A stretch of 64,000 nt of DNA from Gammaproteobacteria bacterium (GTDB lineage: Bacteria; Pseudomonadota; Gammaproteobacteria; SZUA-229). Position numbers and translations under genes: made by a program. The stretch lies in assembly GCA_015488885.1 (NCBI GenBank), contig WFMW01000057.1, positions 62,001 to 126,000 on the forward strand, in the 5' to 3' direction. Below the pieces are notes generated by a model, which did no database searches, was not told the DNA's origin, and saw only the letters and a list, made by a program, of their open reading frames with translations. Position 1 is the first letter of the stretch. Every line of letters begins with the position of its first letter. Shown here piece by piece: positions 8,666 to 19,584 of the stretch.

Positions 8666-9304
8666 CTAAAACTGTCCAAAAACATCAACACCGGGTGGTG
8701 GCGTAAATTTAAACAGACTGGCAGCCAGAGGCGTATTGGTTTTAAGTTTATCAAACACAATATCCGTTACCTGATTGAACTGATCGTGTAACTGTAAAAA
8801 ACGCAGGCCGTGTTTATCCATGCCCACAATAATTTCACCAAAATCAGCATCGCGTGTTTTACTGACCAGTTTCAAACGGTAGATGCCATGATGGTTATCC
8901 AGCGGAACAATATTAAACTGCTGGTGTAATTTTAAACTGTTATCCAGCAAAGCCATCGGGGTATTGGGAACACCCGTGGCCTGTTTTTTTACCGTTACCT
9001 GGTCAAGATCCACATCATAAATCCAGATGTGATCACCATCGGAGATAATTTTCTGCGCATAGGGCGCGCTGTAATCCCAGCGAAATTTACCTGGCCGGGA
9101 AAGATAGAAGACACCTGCGGTTTGTTGTAACACTTCACCATCGCTGCTACGTAAAGTCTGTTTAAAATCTGCCTGTAAAGTTCTGGTATTGGCCAGAAAA
9201 TTATCCAGATAATCTTCGCCCGTGGTTTTGTTTATGTCTGCCGCAGAAACCGTAGCAGAAACCGCTATCATTAACAGAAAAAGTTTAATAAATAATTGCA
9301 TCAT
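8666..9304 (-). CDS. lolA: Outer-membrane lipoprotein carrier protein LolA
   Basis: LolA is the periplasmic chaperone taking lipoproteins from LolCDE to LolB. The 212-residue product has a signal peptide (MMQLFIKLFLLMIAVSATVS, cut after about Ala21) and the diagnostic PGKFRWDYSAPYAQKIISDG region, with further strands to the C-terminus. It lies 20 bp downstream of ftsK and 11 bp upstream of rarA. Confidence 0.96.
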   Translation of the reverse strand: MMQLFIKLFLLMIAVSATVSAADINKTTGEDYLDNFLANTRTLQADFKQTLRSSDGEVLQQTAGVFYLSRPGKFRWDYSAPYAQKIISDGDHIWIYDVDLDQVTVKKQATGVPNTPMALLDNSLKLHQQFNIVPLDNHHGIYRLKLVSKTRDADFGEIIVGMDKHGLRFLQLHDQFNQVTDIVFDKLKTNTPLAASLFKFTPPPGVDVFGQF

Positions 9305-9324
9305 TATATTTTATTACCTGCTGG

Positions 9325-11682
9325 TTAACGATCCGGTGGCGGTGGCGCAAGCACTTCGCGTGAGCCATTAGACTGCATGGCCGAAACCACCCCCGATACT
9401 TCCATTTCTTCAACCATTCTAGCAGCACGGTTATAACCGATTTTCAGTCGCCGCTGAACATAGGAAATAGAGGCCTTACGGCTTTCGGTAACAATTTTTA
9501 CGGCTTCATCATATAAAGCATCAACATCGTCACCGTTATTGCCTGCCGGTGGTTTTTCACCTGGCAGTACCACCGCATTTTCCTGCAGGATTTCATCGAT
9601 ATAGTCCGGTTCACTCTGTTGTTTTAAAAACGCAACAACTTTATGCACTTCATGATCATCAACAAAAGCCCCGTGAATACGTATAGGCAGGCTACTGCCG
9701 GCTTCCATATATAGCATATCACCGTGGCCAAGCAGGTTTTCCGCGCCCATCTGATCGAGAATAGTACGTGAATCTACCCGCGATGAAACCTGAAAAGCGA
9801 TGCGTGTGGGAATATTGGATTTAATTAATCCGGTGACCACATCGACAGATGGCCTTTGTGTAGCCAGAATCAAATGAATCCCGGCGGCACGTGCTTTCTG
9901 GGTAATCCGGGCAATCAATTCTTCAATTTTTTTACCTACCACCATAAACAGGTCAGCAAACTCATCGACCACCACCACAATATATGGCAGCGGGGTTAAT
10001 TTCTGCGGGAAAGCACCGGGGGGTTGGTGATCGGGATTAAAGGTCGGGTCTTCCAGCGGTTTACCTGCATCAATGGCATCGCTTACCTTACGATTATAAC
10101 CGGCAATATTTCTGACCCCAAGTCCAGACATCAGTTCATAGCGACTTTCCATCTCTCCCACACACCAGCGTAAGGCATTTGCCGCTTCTTTCATATCGGT
10201 CACCACGGGCGTGAGCAGATGTGGAATACCTTCATAAACATTTAATTCAAGCATTTTCGGGTCAATCAATATCAGCCGAACCTGTTCTGGCTTGCTTTTA
10301 AATAATAAACTAAGCAATAAAGCGTTGACACAAACCGATTTACCCGAACCGGTGGTACCTGCCACCAGCAAATGCGGCATTTTACCCAGATCAGACACTA
10401 CCGGTTGGCCGCCTATATCTTTGCCCAGCCCCAGAGTTAAGGGTGAAGTGGATTTATCGTATTCTCTGGACATCAGGATTTCGCTTAAACAGACAAGCTC
10501 ACGATGTTCATTGGGTATTTCCAGACCGACGCAGGTTTTACCCGGAATAACCTCAACCACTAAAATACTGGGAACCGACAGCGAGCGTGCCAGATCTTTT
10601 GACAGCGCGGTAATTTTGCTCGCTTTTACCCCTGGTGCCGGTTCCATTTCAAAACGGGTGATGACCGGGCCGGGATGCACGGCAACCACTTCAACTTCAA
10701 CACCAAAATCGGCCAGTTTAATTTCAACCAGGCGTGACAGGGCTTCCAGTGCCTCTTTGCTAAAACCACCTTCCTGCGGTTTAGGCGGGTCAAGTAAACG
10801 CAAAGCCGGTAGTTCTGCATCGCCCGGCGTATCGAATAACTGAATCTGTTTTTCTCTGTCAACACGCTCGGATATTTTGACTTTTTTAACGACCGGTTCT
10901 ATGCGTACCTTGTTATCACCTTTGGCTTCACGTATGGCTTTTTTCTTTGCATTGGCTTTGACCAGTTGTTGGCGTTGACGTTTTGCCTGTTTACCAGCCT
11001 GTCTTTCATCCAGCCTTTCGCGAATATCTGTCATTGCCTGTTTTAACCAGACATAAACTTTCAGAGTGACCTGACCCGTCATATCAATGACTTGAAACCA
11101 GGATACCCCGCTGAATAAAGTCATGCCTGCCAGAAAAACAGACAATAATATAAGTGTTGAGCCCAGCAATCCAAGGTCACCGGCCATAGCATCACCCAAC
11201 AACCGCCCCAGATTACCACCGCTACCGCTATCCAGTGGCATAGCCTGACCAGCATCCGAGAAATGCAGACTGGCCAGGGCACAACCAGCAGCAACAGTCA
11301 GGATAAATCCGAGCCAGCGAATCGCTAACTCGTGATAATCAATTTCCCGACTTTTGGCGATATGTGTGCCTCGCAAAACCAGCCAGCCACTATAGGCAAT
11401 AATGACCACAAACAAATAGGCCAGATAACCAAACAGCGTGAATAGAACGTCTGCCACCCAGGCACCAACAACCCCGGTAGCATTATGCACCCCGCCGCGC
11501 AAACCGGTATAGGACCAGCCTGGGTCGGTGGAATTATAGGTAAACAATGCGGCGAGCAGAAATAATGCCAACGCGATAAGTATCAGCATCGTTGCTTCAC
11601 GCAAACCATGTTGTACCTGACGGCTGACAGGCGGTGTATTTTCCGCGTTTATTGTTGTTTTTTTACGGCGCGCCTGAGCCAA
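9325..11682 (-). CDS. ftsK: DNA translocase FtsK
   Basis: FtsK anchors to the septum and pumps chromosome ends for dif resolution by XerCD. The 785-residue product has about four N-terminal membrane segments (roughly residues 30-190), a short charged linker rich in K/R, then the RecA-like motor with Walker A GTTGSGKS, Walker [12 protein letters not shown], and [20 protein letters not shown]. The C-terminal winged-helix gamma domain ([18 protein letters not shown]) is intact. The linker is much shorter than in E. coli FtsK, as in many other gammaproteobacteria. Confidence 0.97.
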   Translation of the reverse strand: MAQARRKKTTINAENTPPVSRQVQHGLREATMLILIALALFLLAALFTYNSTDPGWSYTGLRGGVHNATGVVGAWVADVLFTLFGYLAYLFVVIIAYSGWLVLRGTHIAKSREIDYHELAIRWLGFILTVAAGCALASLHFSDAGQAMPLDSGSGGNLGRLLGDAMAGDLGLLGSTLILLSVFLAGMTLFSGVSWFQVIDMTGQVTLKVYVWLKQAMTDIRERLDERQAGKQAKRQRQQLVKANAKKKAIREAKGDNKVRIEPVVKKVKISERVDREKQIQLFDTPGDAELPALRLLDPPKPQEGGFSKEALEALSRLVEIKLADFGVEVEVVAVHPGPVITRFEMEPAPGVKASKITALSKDLARSLSVPSILVVEVIPGKTCVGLEIPNEHRELVCLSEILMSREYDKSTSPLTLGLGKDIGGQPVVSDLGKMPHLLVAGTTGSGKSVCVNALLLSLLFKSKPEQVRLILIDPKMLELNVYEGIPHLLTPVVTDMKEAANALRWCVGEMESRYELMSGLGVRNIAGYNRKVSDAIDAGKPLEDPTFNPDHQPPGAFPQKLTPLPYIVVVVDEFADLFMVVGKKIEELIARITQKARAAGIHLILATQRPSVDVVTGLIKSNIPTRIAFQVSSRVDSRTILDQMGAENLLGHGDMLYMEAGSSLPIRIHGAFVDDHEVHKVVAFLKQQSEPDYIDEILQENAVVLPGEKPPAGNNGDDVDALYDEAVKIVTESRKASISYVQRRLKIGYNRAARMVEEMEVSGVVSAMQSNGSREVLAPPPPDR

Positions 11683-11768
11683 TAGATTTATCCTGAAAAA
11701 ATAGTAAGAAAAATGTCATTATAGCGCACAGATTGAGCTTATAGCTATGACTCTGGATTAATTCAGGA

Positions 11769-12830
11769 TCATCCTGAGGCTAACAGCAGTGGATCTTTAA
11801 TTTCTCCGTCTGCAACCGCCACTGCCTGCTGCAAAACCGTTTTATTCAGGCCATCTGCTGCCAGCAAATGGACATAAGGCAGGATAGCACTTGCCAGAGA
11901 CTGTGAAGATGTTCTTGGTGTCGCAGCTGGCATATTCGGCACGGCAGAATGCAGTATCCCATAGCGCAAATAACATAATGCATCGCTACTGGTGGGTTGT
12001 ATACCTTCGACACACCCCCCCTGGTCAATAGCAATATCCACAATCACGCTGCCATGACGCATCTGCTGTATAGCATGCTCGGTTAACACCACTGGCGCAC
12101 GTTGTCCTGCCCGCAAGACCGCGCCAACTATCAGATCAGCATGGCGACAAAGCTGAGTAATCAATGCCATACTGGAAAGATGGGTGGAAATCTGAGGATA
12201 GCGACTTTTTAGTGATGCCAGACGTTGTTCATTTAAATCAACCACATGTACCTGTGCACCTAAATCCATAGCCGTGGCCACTGCATGACTACCGGCAACC
12301 CCTGCTCCCAGCACCAGCACCATACCTGTTTGAGCACCATCCACACCACCCAGTAACACCCCACTGCCACCACGGTTATGAAACAACAAACTGGCTCCAC
12401 GCATTACCGCAATCCGTCCGGCAATGGCACTCATCGGTCGCAATAAAGGTAAATCACCACGATCATCGCGAACAGATTCAAAAGGTATTGCTGTTAAACC
12501 TGTCTCACATAAGCGTTTGGCCAGTGACAGGTTGGCAGCGAGATGCAGATAACTAAACAGAATATGTCGTGCCTGTAAATATTGAAGATCCTGAGCAAGT
12601 GGCTGTTTGACTTTAACAACCAGTTCAGCCTTTGCATATAAGGCTTTCGCATCAGGCATAATGACAACACCGACCTGTTGATAGCAGTTATCATCATAAC
12701 TACTACAGCTACCCGCACCGGTTTCAAGATAAACGGCATGGCCTGCTGATATCAGTGACTCACAGGCATCCGGGGTTAAACCAACACGGGTTTCCCCTGA
12801 CATAATTTCCAAAGGCAGACCTATATCCAA
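11769..12830 (-). CDS. ald: Alanine dehydrogenase
   Basis: This NAD-dependent enzyme oxidatively deaminates L-alanine to pyruvate and ammonia, or makes alanine in reverse. Family residues sit at canonical numbers: Arg15 (SGETRVGLTP), Lys75 (VKVKQP) and His96 (FSYLHLAA). A Rossmann motif VLVLGAGVAGSHA and the catalytic VDIAIDQGGC segment follow, then NMPAATPRTSS. The 353 residues are near the low end of the family. It is divergent from trxB and 86 bp upstream of ftsK, where such a gene is not standard, so it may be a local insertion. Confidence 0.92.
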   Translation of the reverse strand: MDIGLPLEIMSGETRVGLTPDACESLISAGHAVYLETGAGSCSSYDDNCYQQVGVVIMPDAKALYAKAELVVKVKQPLAQDLQYLQARHILFSYLHLAANLSLAKRLCETGLTAIPFESVRDDRGDLPLLRPMSAIAGRIAVMRGASLLFHNRGGSGVLLGGVDGAQTGMVLVLGAGVAGSHAVATAMDLGAQVHVVDLNEQRLASLKSRYPQISTHLSSMALITQLCRHADLIVGAVLRAGQRAPVVLTEHAIQQMRHGSVIVDIAIDQGGCVEGIQPTSSDALCYLRYGILHSAVPNMPAATPRTSSQSLASAILPYVHLLAADGLNKTVLQQAVAVADGEIKDPLLLASG

Positions 12831-14095
<1,265 letters not shown>

Positions 14096-14110
14096 GCGCC
14101 TGTTTAAAAC

Positions 14111-14782
14111 ATGACCCCCATCCCCTGGCTGGAACAAACCAGTTATCATTTTCCCGATGTAGAAACCGCATTGACGGATCCCGATGGTTTACTGGCGGCC
14201 AGTCAACAACTTTATCCTGAACTGATTATTGATGCCTACAGGCAGGGTATTTTCCCCTGGTACACAGCAGGACAGCCGGTATTATGGTGGTCACCCGATC
14301 CACGCTGTGTTTTTTTCCCGAAAGATTTTCATGTTTCACGCCGTTTTCAACGTACCCTCAAACGAAATATTTTCACCATAACCACCAATACTGTTTTTCG
14401 TGAGATTATGCTGGCCTGTGCAGCACCACGAAAAAATACCCGGAAAAATGAAACCGGCACCTGGATTACAGCTGAAATGCTCGAAAACTACTGTCGTTTA
14501 CATGAAATGGGCTTTGCACATTCTATCGAATGCTGGCATCAGAACAAACTGGCTGGCGGCCTGTATGGACTGAAAATTGGTAATATATTTTTTGGCGAAT
14601 CCATGTTCAGCAAAGTAAACGATGCCTCAAAAGTTGCCCTGCATTATGTCTGCACACAAATCAGGCCTGCCCTGCTGGATGCACAGGTAAAGTCGGATCA
14701 CCTGATGCGTATGGGTGCAACAATCATCCCCCGTAAACAGTTCACGCGTATTTTGCAGATGAATATTGCAGCGCTTCCTTAA
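14111..14782 (+). CDS. aat: Leucyl/phenylalanyl-tRNA-protein transferase
   Basis: Aat adds Leu or Phe to the N-terminus of proteins starting with Arg or Lys, creating ClpAP/ClpS N-degrons. The 223-residue protein has the family segments AYRQGIFPWY, LWWSPDPRCV, LAGGLYGLKIGNIFFGESMFS and HLMRMGA. It follows trxB by 15 bp on the same strand. It ends 38 bp before the stop of a convergent gene. Confidence 0.96.
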   Translation: MTPIPWLEQTSYHFPDVETALTDPDGLLAASQQLYPELIIDAYRQGIFPWYTAGQPVLWWSPDPRCVFFPKDFHVSRRFQRTLKRNIFTITTNTVFREIMLACAAPRKNTRKNETGTWITAEMLENYCRLHEMGFAHSIECWHQNKLAGGLYGLKIGNIFFGESMFSKVNDASKVALHYVCTQIRPALLDAQVKSDHLMRMGATIIPRKQFTRILQMNIAALP

Positions 14783-14783
14783 G

Positions 14784-14839
14784 CATACCTGTCAGTAATA
14801 TTCATTTACTAAGGCGAACACTAATTAGTAACAGGTATG
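14784..14839. repeat. Inverted repeat between convergent genes
   Basis: CATACCTGTCAGTAAT (14784-14799) and ATTAGTAACAGGTATG (14824-14839) pair with two mismatches around a 24-base loop. The right arm overlaps the last codons of the minus-strand gene. It may work as a weak bidirectional terminator, but it lacks a clean U-tract. Confidence 0.35.
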
Positions 14840-15579
14840 GAAAAGCGGCTGTAGCTTGCAGGCAGATCAAATAACTTTGCATCGACGTTCAGCTGTTTAT
14901 AACCAAGTAATATTTTCGTTTGCTGATTACTATGCCATTCCTGGATGGGCAGGCCTTTATCGTAATAAAGCCCTGCGTTAAAAATCTGATCAATGAGATA
15001 ACACGGTGTCTGCACCGATTTTATGGTGTTTTTTAACATAACGACCTGCTGTGCTGAAATAAGCTGCTGATATTTTTTTAATATCCGAGTGACCGCAGGT
15101 AACAATCCTTTTACCAATTGTATCGTCATACAGGTTTGTCTGTTTTTATTTTTACCTGAAAAAACCCGATAATTATAAATAGTTTTTCCTGCTACTTTTG
15201 GTGCATTGACCAGTGGCATATATTCGATGACTGGATGAATATTCAAATTGTCGGCAGGCTTATTTTTCGCCCCGTTTTTCGGATTGATAACCAGTATCCG
15301 CCTGTCGAAATGACTGAGACTATAAATAATGTTTTTTTTACCATCAAAAATAATATAACCGCTATTATCACCGAGGGTATCAATACGTATATAGCGTTTT
15401 GATACCAGCATTCTGACTTTATAGGCATCGACGCCAGGTTCAGTTTCCTGATACTGTAACTGGTAAACTTTTATTGTTGATGATTTATTTTTATTGACTG
15501 CTGCAAAAGCAATCGTAAAAAAAATACTGTGTGTCAGTAACAGCATGGTAAAAGCTATGTTAGAAGTAAATTGTTTCAT
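14821..15579 (-). CDS. Exported protein of unknown function
   Basis: I do not recognise this family. Starting at Met 15579, the protein (252 aa) has a signal peptide MKQFTSNIAFTMLLLTHSIF...AFA, then an alternating beta-rich body (DNSGYIIFDGKKNIIYSL, RRILVINPKNG). Three Cys occur in the mature part (CMTIQL, TPCYLID and nearby). The layout is loosely like periplasmic beta-sheet proteins of the LolA/RseB type, but that is only an impression. A longer start at 15624 overlaps the DUF455 stop as TAATG and would couple translation; I prefer 15579 because it leaves a normal-length signal peptide. Confidence 0.6.
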   Translation of the reverse strand: MKQFTSNIAFTMLLLTHSIFFTIAFAAVNKNKSSTIKVYQLQYQETEPGVDAYKVRMLVSKRYIRIDTLGDNSGYIIFDGKKNIIYSLSHFDRRILVINPKNGAKNKPADNLNIHPVIEYMPLVNAPKVAGKTIYNYRVFSGKNKNRQTCMTIQLVKGLLPAVTRILKKYQQLISAQQVVMLKNTIKSVQTPCYLIDQIFNAGLYYDKGLPIQEWHSNQQTKILLGYKQLNVDAKLFDLPASYSRFSIPVTN

Positions 15580-15623
15580 TATGCTTGCATAGAATTTATG
15601 ATACGATTCATTAAATCTATTCA

Positions 15624-16463
15624 TTAAATGGTCTTGTGTAAGTGACTTCGCTGGATTAAATTCTCCATCTCCTGCCGGGTAAAACCTGCCTGATAACGAG
15701 CCTGCATATCAAAAGGCCCGAATGAGGCATTTTGCATATATTTATCCAGCAAATGACTAAAGGTTGATTCTGCATCCAGATCTCGCTGTTGACACAGATA
15801 ATTAAACCACTTCGTTCCTGTTTTGACATGGCCGATTTCATCATTAAAGATTATTGTTAATAGTTTAACCAGTTTGGTTTGTGACTGAGCCTGGAGTTTT
15901 TTTATCATCCCCGGGGTAACATCCAGCCCCCTTGCTTCCAGAACCCGTGGTACCAGAGCCATCCGCACAAGTACATCAAAATCTGTTTTTAACGCCATTT
16001 CCCAAAGCCCATTATGTGCCGCTAGATCACCATAATGTACCCCATTATCGGCCAGATAATCGGCTACTAGCGTAAAGTGACGGGCTTCTTCCTCAGCCAC
16101 CAGACACCAGTCATGGTAATAGTCCTCAGGCATGGTTTGAAATCGATAGACGGCATCCAGCGCCAGATTAATCGCATTAAATTCAATATGAGCAATCGCA
16201 TGAACCAGACTTAATCGCCCCGCAGTAGTATTAAAATTTCGTCGTGGTACTTTTCGAGGATGCACCAGTTCCGGTTTATCCGGACGCCCCGGAACCGGCA
16301 ATGCAGAAATTTTTTCTGTAGGTGTTAAGGTTAACTCAGCGGTCAACCATTGTTGCCTTAATTGTTGTGTACGCGCTACTTTTTCTATTGGGTTGTTTAT
16401 TAACAGACATTCATATGCCTGCTGAAATAAACTTGATGTGGGTAAATTACGGCCTGTTTCCAT
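15624..16463 (-). CDS. DUF455 ferritin-like protein
   Basis: This 279-residue protein matches the DUF455 ferritin-like family, with helices carrying likely di-iron ligands: AHIEFNAINLALD, VAEEEARHF and FNDEIGHVKTG (the E..H spacing of a four-helix ferritin-like site). The family's reaction is not established. It is not the same as the tRNA hydroxylase MiaE, although the fold is related. The downstream exported-protein gene overlaps or nearly overlaps its stop. Confidence 0.85.
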   Translation of the reverse strand: METGRNLPTSSLFQQAYECLLINNPIEKVARTQQLRQQWLTAELTLTPTEKISALPVPGRPDKPELVHPRKVPRRNFNTTAGRLSLVHAIAHIEFNAINLALDAVYRFQTMPEDYYHDWCLVAEEEARHFTLVADYLADNGVHYGDLAAHNGLWEMALKTDFDVLVRMALVPRVLEARGLDVTPGMIKKLQAQSQTKLVKLLTIIFNDEIGHVKTGTKWFNYLCQQRDLDAESTFSHLLDKYMQNASFGPFDMQARYQAGFTRQEMENLIQRSHLHKTI

Positions 16464-16542
16464 GTCGTTAGTTTAGCTGTTTAGCCTGATTATTGCATAC
16501 ATCCCGTGTTCAAACTTATTCCATATCAGGAAATACCTGAAC

Positions 16543-16583
16543 AACCCGTTAACCATTATCAGCCTGATAACGGTTAACGGGTT
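16543..16583. terminator. Strong hairpin between comEA-like and DUF455 genes
   Basis: AACCCGTTAACCATTATCA (16543-16561) and TGATAACGGTTAACGGGTT (16565-16583) form a 19-bp stem with one mismatch around a three-base loop. It lies just after the comEA-like gene on the minus strand. There is no U-run on that strand, so it may be a transcript-end or processing hairpin rather than a classic intrinsic terminator. Confidence 0.5.
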
Positions 16584-16612
16584 TATATAAACCAGATTTA
16601 TACAAAAACAGA

Positions 16613-16870
16613 CTAAAAAGTAAAGTTCGCCTGATTTTTCTTCAGTGTTTTAATCCCGACACCTTTTACTTTTGCCAGATCATCAATGGAATGATATTTA
16701 CCATTGATTTTGCGGTAGTCAACAATCGCCTGGGCACGACTCTGGCCAATACCCTTCATCGTACTGGCAATCGTTTTTGCATCAGCCATATTGATATTGA
16801 CTTTTGCAGCAAATACAGATGAAGAGACTGACAGTAATAAGAGAAAAAATAAAGTAGATAATGATTTCAT
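16613..16870 (-). CDS. Small secreted helix-hairpin-helix protein (ComEA-like)
   Basis: An 85-residue protein with a signal peptide (MKSLSTLFFLLLLSVSSSVF, cleaved after AA) followed by a single pair of helix-hairpin-helix motifs: KTIASTMKGIGQSRAQAIVD and DLAKVKGVGIKTLKKN. This is the periplasmic DNA-binding ComEA-type domain used in natural transformation. The inner-membrane channel comEC is present at 52.9 kb, which fits, though other roles of such small HhH proteins are possible. Confidence 0.88.
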   Translation of the reverse strand: MKSLSTLFFLLLLSVSSSVFAAKVNINMADAKTIASTMKGIGQSRAQAIVDYRKINGKYHSIDDLAKVKGVGIKTLKKNQANFTF

Positions 16871-16988
16871 TGTTACATCCCTGGATTAACATCCAATAGT
16901 TATAGTTAATAGATAACTGTATAAACCTGTAGGCAGCTACAAGCCCATGCAGTAACGCTACCTTATTAAAATCGGTGATTAACCGCTA

Positions 16989-17735
16989 TCAGCGAATGCT
17001 GTTATTGATTGTAAGAATCACCTTACACGGATCTTTTGCCTGAGTGACAGGCCGTCCAATAACCAGATAATTAACACCATTGTTTATTGCCTGCTCTGGT
17101 GTGCAGATACGCAGCTGATCATCGCTTGAATCCGTTGCCAGGCGGATACCTGGAGTAACCAGATTAAACTCAGCTCCCAGTGTCTTTCGTAGCATAGCCG
17201 CTTCCTGTGCCGAGCAGACGACACCATCCAGACCGGCAGTCTGTGCCATGGTTGCCAGTTTGCGGACAAAAGCGACCGGTGTCGAGGCAATACCAAGTGC
17301 ATCCAGTTCTTTCTGACCACTACTGGTTAAAAGGGTCACTGCGATCAACAAGGGCGAATCAGCCGTATTAAGTACATTTCGTGCCGCTTCCATCATGGCC
17401 TGCCCACCCATGGCATGCACATTCATCATCCAGACGCCCAGATCAGCCGCTACACGACAGGCACTGCCAACGGTATGAGGGATGTCATGATATTTTAAAT
17501 CCAGAAAAACATCAAAACCTTTTGCAACCAGTATCTTAACCAATGATGGGCCACAACTGGTAAATAATTCTTTACCTACTTTTACCCGACATAAATCAGG
17601 ATCGATCTGTTCAACAAAATGAAGCGTGGTATCTTCATCTGAAAAATCCAGCGCCACAATCAGACGTTTTTCCAGAGGCTTTTCACATGCAGGTTTTTTA
17701 GCTTTATCCGATGGAGTATTATTTTCAGGCATCAA
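16989..17735 (-). CDS. pyrF: Orotidine 5'-phosphate decarboxylase
   Basis: PyrF makes UMP from OMP. The 248-residue TIM-barrel protein has VALDFSDEDTT, the catalytic Asp/Lys tetrad motif DLKYHDIPHTV, VVCSAQEA, TPGIR and IGRPVTQAKDP (phosphate-binding). An N-terminal extension of about 22 charged residues precedes the barrel. It follows lapB by 26 bp, the usual lapB-pyrF order. Confidence 0.97.
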   Translation of the reverse strand: MMPENNTPSDKAKKPACEKPLEKRLIVALDFSDEDTTLHFVEQIDPDLCRVKVGKELFTSCGPSLVKILVAKGFDVFLDLKYHDIPHTVGSACRVAADLGVWMMNVHAMGGQAMMEAARNVLNTADSPLLIAVTLLTSSGQKELDALGIASTPVAFVRKLATMAQTAGLDGVVCSAQEAAMLRKTLGAEFNLVTPGIRLATDSSDDQLRICTPEQAINNGVNYLVIGRPVTQAKDPCKVILTINNSIR

Positions 17736-17761
17736 TATTGATAGATCCTCTGTTGTTCATT

Positions 17762-18946
17762 TTATATATTACTCATTTTACAGGTATCACCCAGCAATGG
17801 TTTAATCTTCCCCCAATGACTACAGCTGGGACACAGCCAGTAATGCGTGTTGGTATTAAAGCCACACTGACGGCAACGGAATGCCATCCTTTCCTTTTGC
17901 ATTGAACCAAGTGCTCCTTTCATATCATCACACAGTGTCTGTGTATTAATATCAGTAAACTTATATGACAGTAGTTTTTGCATACCTTCAAGGCTGGGCT
18001 GTTGCCTTAGTTTTATTGATAGATATTGCACCGCTGATGATTTTCCTTTTATCTGTTCAAGTACATCGGTAATAACCGTTTGTAGAAATAATTTTTCATG
18101 ACGTTGTTCAAGCGCTAACAGGTAAGTATAAAATTCATTTAACGCAGATAACTGTGTATAACAGATTAGCATTGCATCCATTATTAACGTCATCGACTCA
18201 ACATCCTGATTTTCAATACCTGCAAAATAATTTATCGCAGCGCGATATTTACCTTCACGCTGACTTTGTTCAGCAAGTAATATTGATGCCCGTACACAGT
18301 TACTATCATAACTTAATGCTTTTTCAGTATTATTTAATAATTGCTTAATGTCACCTTTGGTACGTGCCATCTCAGCCAGTTCACAATAATACTGTGCAAT
18401 CATCGGCCCCTTAACAGAAGCGTTAACCTTATACAATTCAACAGCAATATCAATGGCTTTGTACCAATCTTTTTCCTGCTGATAGATTAAAATAAGGTTT
18501 TGCCTGGCCACTTTTGACTGTTTGTCTTCAATAAGCACTTCCTTGAATAAACCTTCTGCACGATCAAACCAGCCTGCACCAAGGTAGTCAAAACCCAGTT
18601 CAAGTAAAATTTTACTGCGATATTTTTCTGGCAAAGACGGGCGTCCAATCAGCCCCTGATGAATTTTTATGGCCTTGTCCATTTCGCCATTTTTGCGGTA
18701 GATTTTCCCCAGTGCAAAATGGGTATCAATAGTGTCCCAGTCAGTTTCAACCAGTTTAACAAAAACATCAAGTGCCTTACCCTGCTCATCGTTAAGCAGA
18801 TAATTTAGCCCTTTAAAATAATCGGATGACAGGTTGGATTGCTGTTTACTGTTTTTCTGTTTATGACGAAACAATAACCATAAAACAACAATAAGCAAAG
18901 GGAAAATGGCCAGTGACCATATAGATATCCGGGTGAAATCAAACAT
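17762..18946 (-). CDS. lapB: Lipopolysaccharide assembly protein LapB (YciM)
   Basis: LapB is an inner-membrane TPR protein that controls LpxC turnover through FtsH and thereby lipid A output. The 394-residue product has one N-terminal membrane helix (about residues 9-27), TPR repeats (for example HFALGKIYRKNGEMDKAI) and a C-terminal rubredoxin-like zinc site FRCRQCGF...WLCPSCSHWG. No lapA-like small membrane protein lies between it and ihfB, where lapA is often found. Confidence 0.95.
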   Translation of the reverse strand: MFDFTRISIWSLAIFPLLIVVLWLLFRHKQKNSKQQSNLSSDYFKGLNYLLNDEQGKALDVFVKLVETDWDTIDTHFALGKIYRKNGEMDKAIKIHQGLIGRPSLPEKYRSKILLELGFDYLGAGWFDRAEGLFKEVLIEDKQSKVARQNLILIYQQEKDWYKAIDIAVELYKVNASVKGPMIAQYYCELAEMARTKGDIKQLLNNTEKALSYDSNCVRASILLAEQSQREGKYRAAINYFAGIENQDVESMTLIMDAMLICYTQLSALNEFYTYLLALEQRHEKLFLQTVITDVLEQIKGKSSAVQYLSIKLRQQPSLEGMQKLLSYKFTDINTQTLCDDMKGALGSMQKERMAFRCRQCGFNTNTHYWLCPSCSHWGKIKPLLGDTCKMSNI

Positions 18947-19138
18947 GTTTATGGCAGAGAAATGCTGAATTAACTCTGATTGATGAAATGGCTATTCAAA
19001 ATAATGAAAATAAAATCTGTGTCGCAGCAAACAGACTGCAACATCTTGATTAAGTTGAACAGGTAAGCCAGGAAAAATTAAAACCGCCATTTGGTATATA
19101 CCTGAATACGTACTTGCAAATAAAACTATCAGGCTGTT

Positions 19139-19459
19139 TCAGGCCTTATTTATGGAATTATTCACCCGTTCACGTAATTCCTTGCCAGGTTTAAAATGCG
19201 GGACATACTTACCTGGTAGCATGACAGAACCACCTGTTTTTGGATTTCTGCCTGAGCGTGGCGGTCGGTAGTGTAATGAAAAACTACCAAACCCGCGTAC
19301 CTCTATCCGTTCACCACTGGCCAGTGATGCGCTCATTAGTTCCAGCAATCCCTTAACCGCAAGCTCAACATCCTTATAAGCCAGGTGACTTTGCTTACGT
19401 GCAATACGTTCAATCAATTCAGATTTCATCATTGCATTTGTCAGCATTTCTTCAGTCAT
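19139..19459 (-). CDS. ihfB: Integration host factor subunit beta
   Basis: IhfB is the DNA-bending partner of IhfA. The protein shows the HU/IHF signature: [33 protein letters not shown] and a C-terminal [12 protein letters not shown]. The 106-residue frame has about 10 residues before the usual MKSELIER start. I keep the longer start at 19459 because a strong GAGGAAGGG ribosome site lies 8 bases upstream, while the internal Mets (19429/19432) have none. It lies downstream of rpsA, the common rpsA-ihfB order. Confidence 0.95.
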   Translation of the reverse strand: MTEEMLTNAMMKSELIERIARKQSHLAYKDVELAVKGLLELMSASLASGERIEVRGFGSFSLHYRPPRSGRNPKTGGSVMLPGKYVPHFKPGKELRERVNNSINKA

Positions 19460-19584
19460 AGCATTAACCCTTCCTCAATTTGCTTTATCAATACATAGTA
19501 ATGCCCATCATCGAGCATTATTCAGGGCAGATAATATCTGCCCTGAATATCCATTTATTATCGCCCTGATTTACTCAACAGCAT

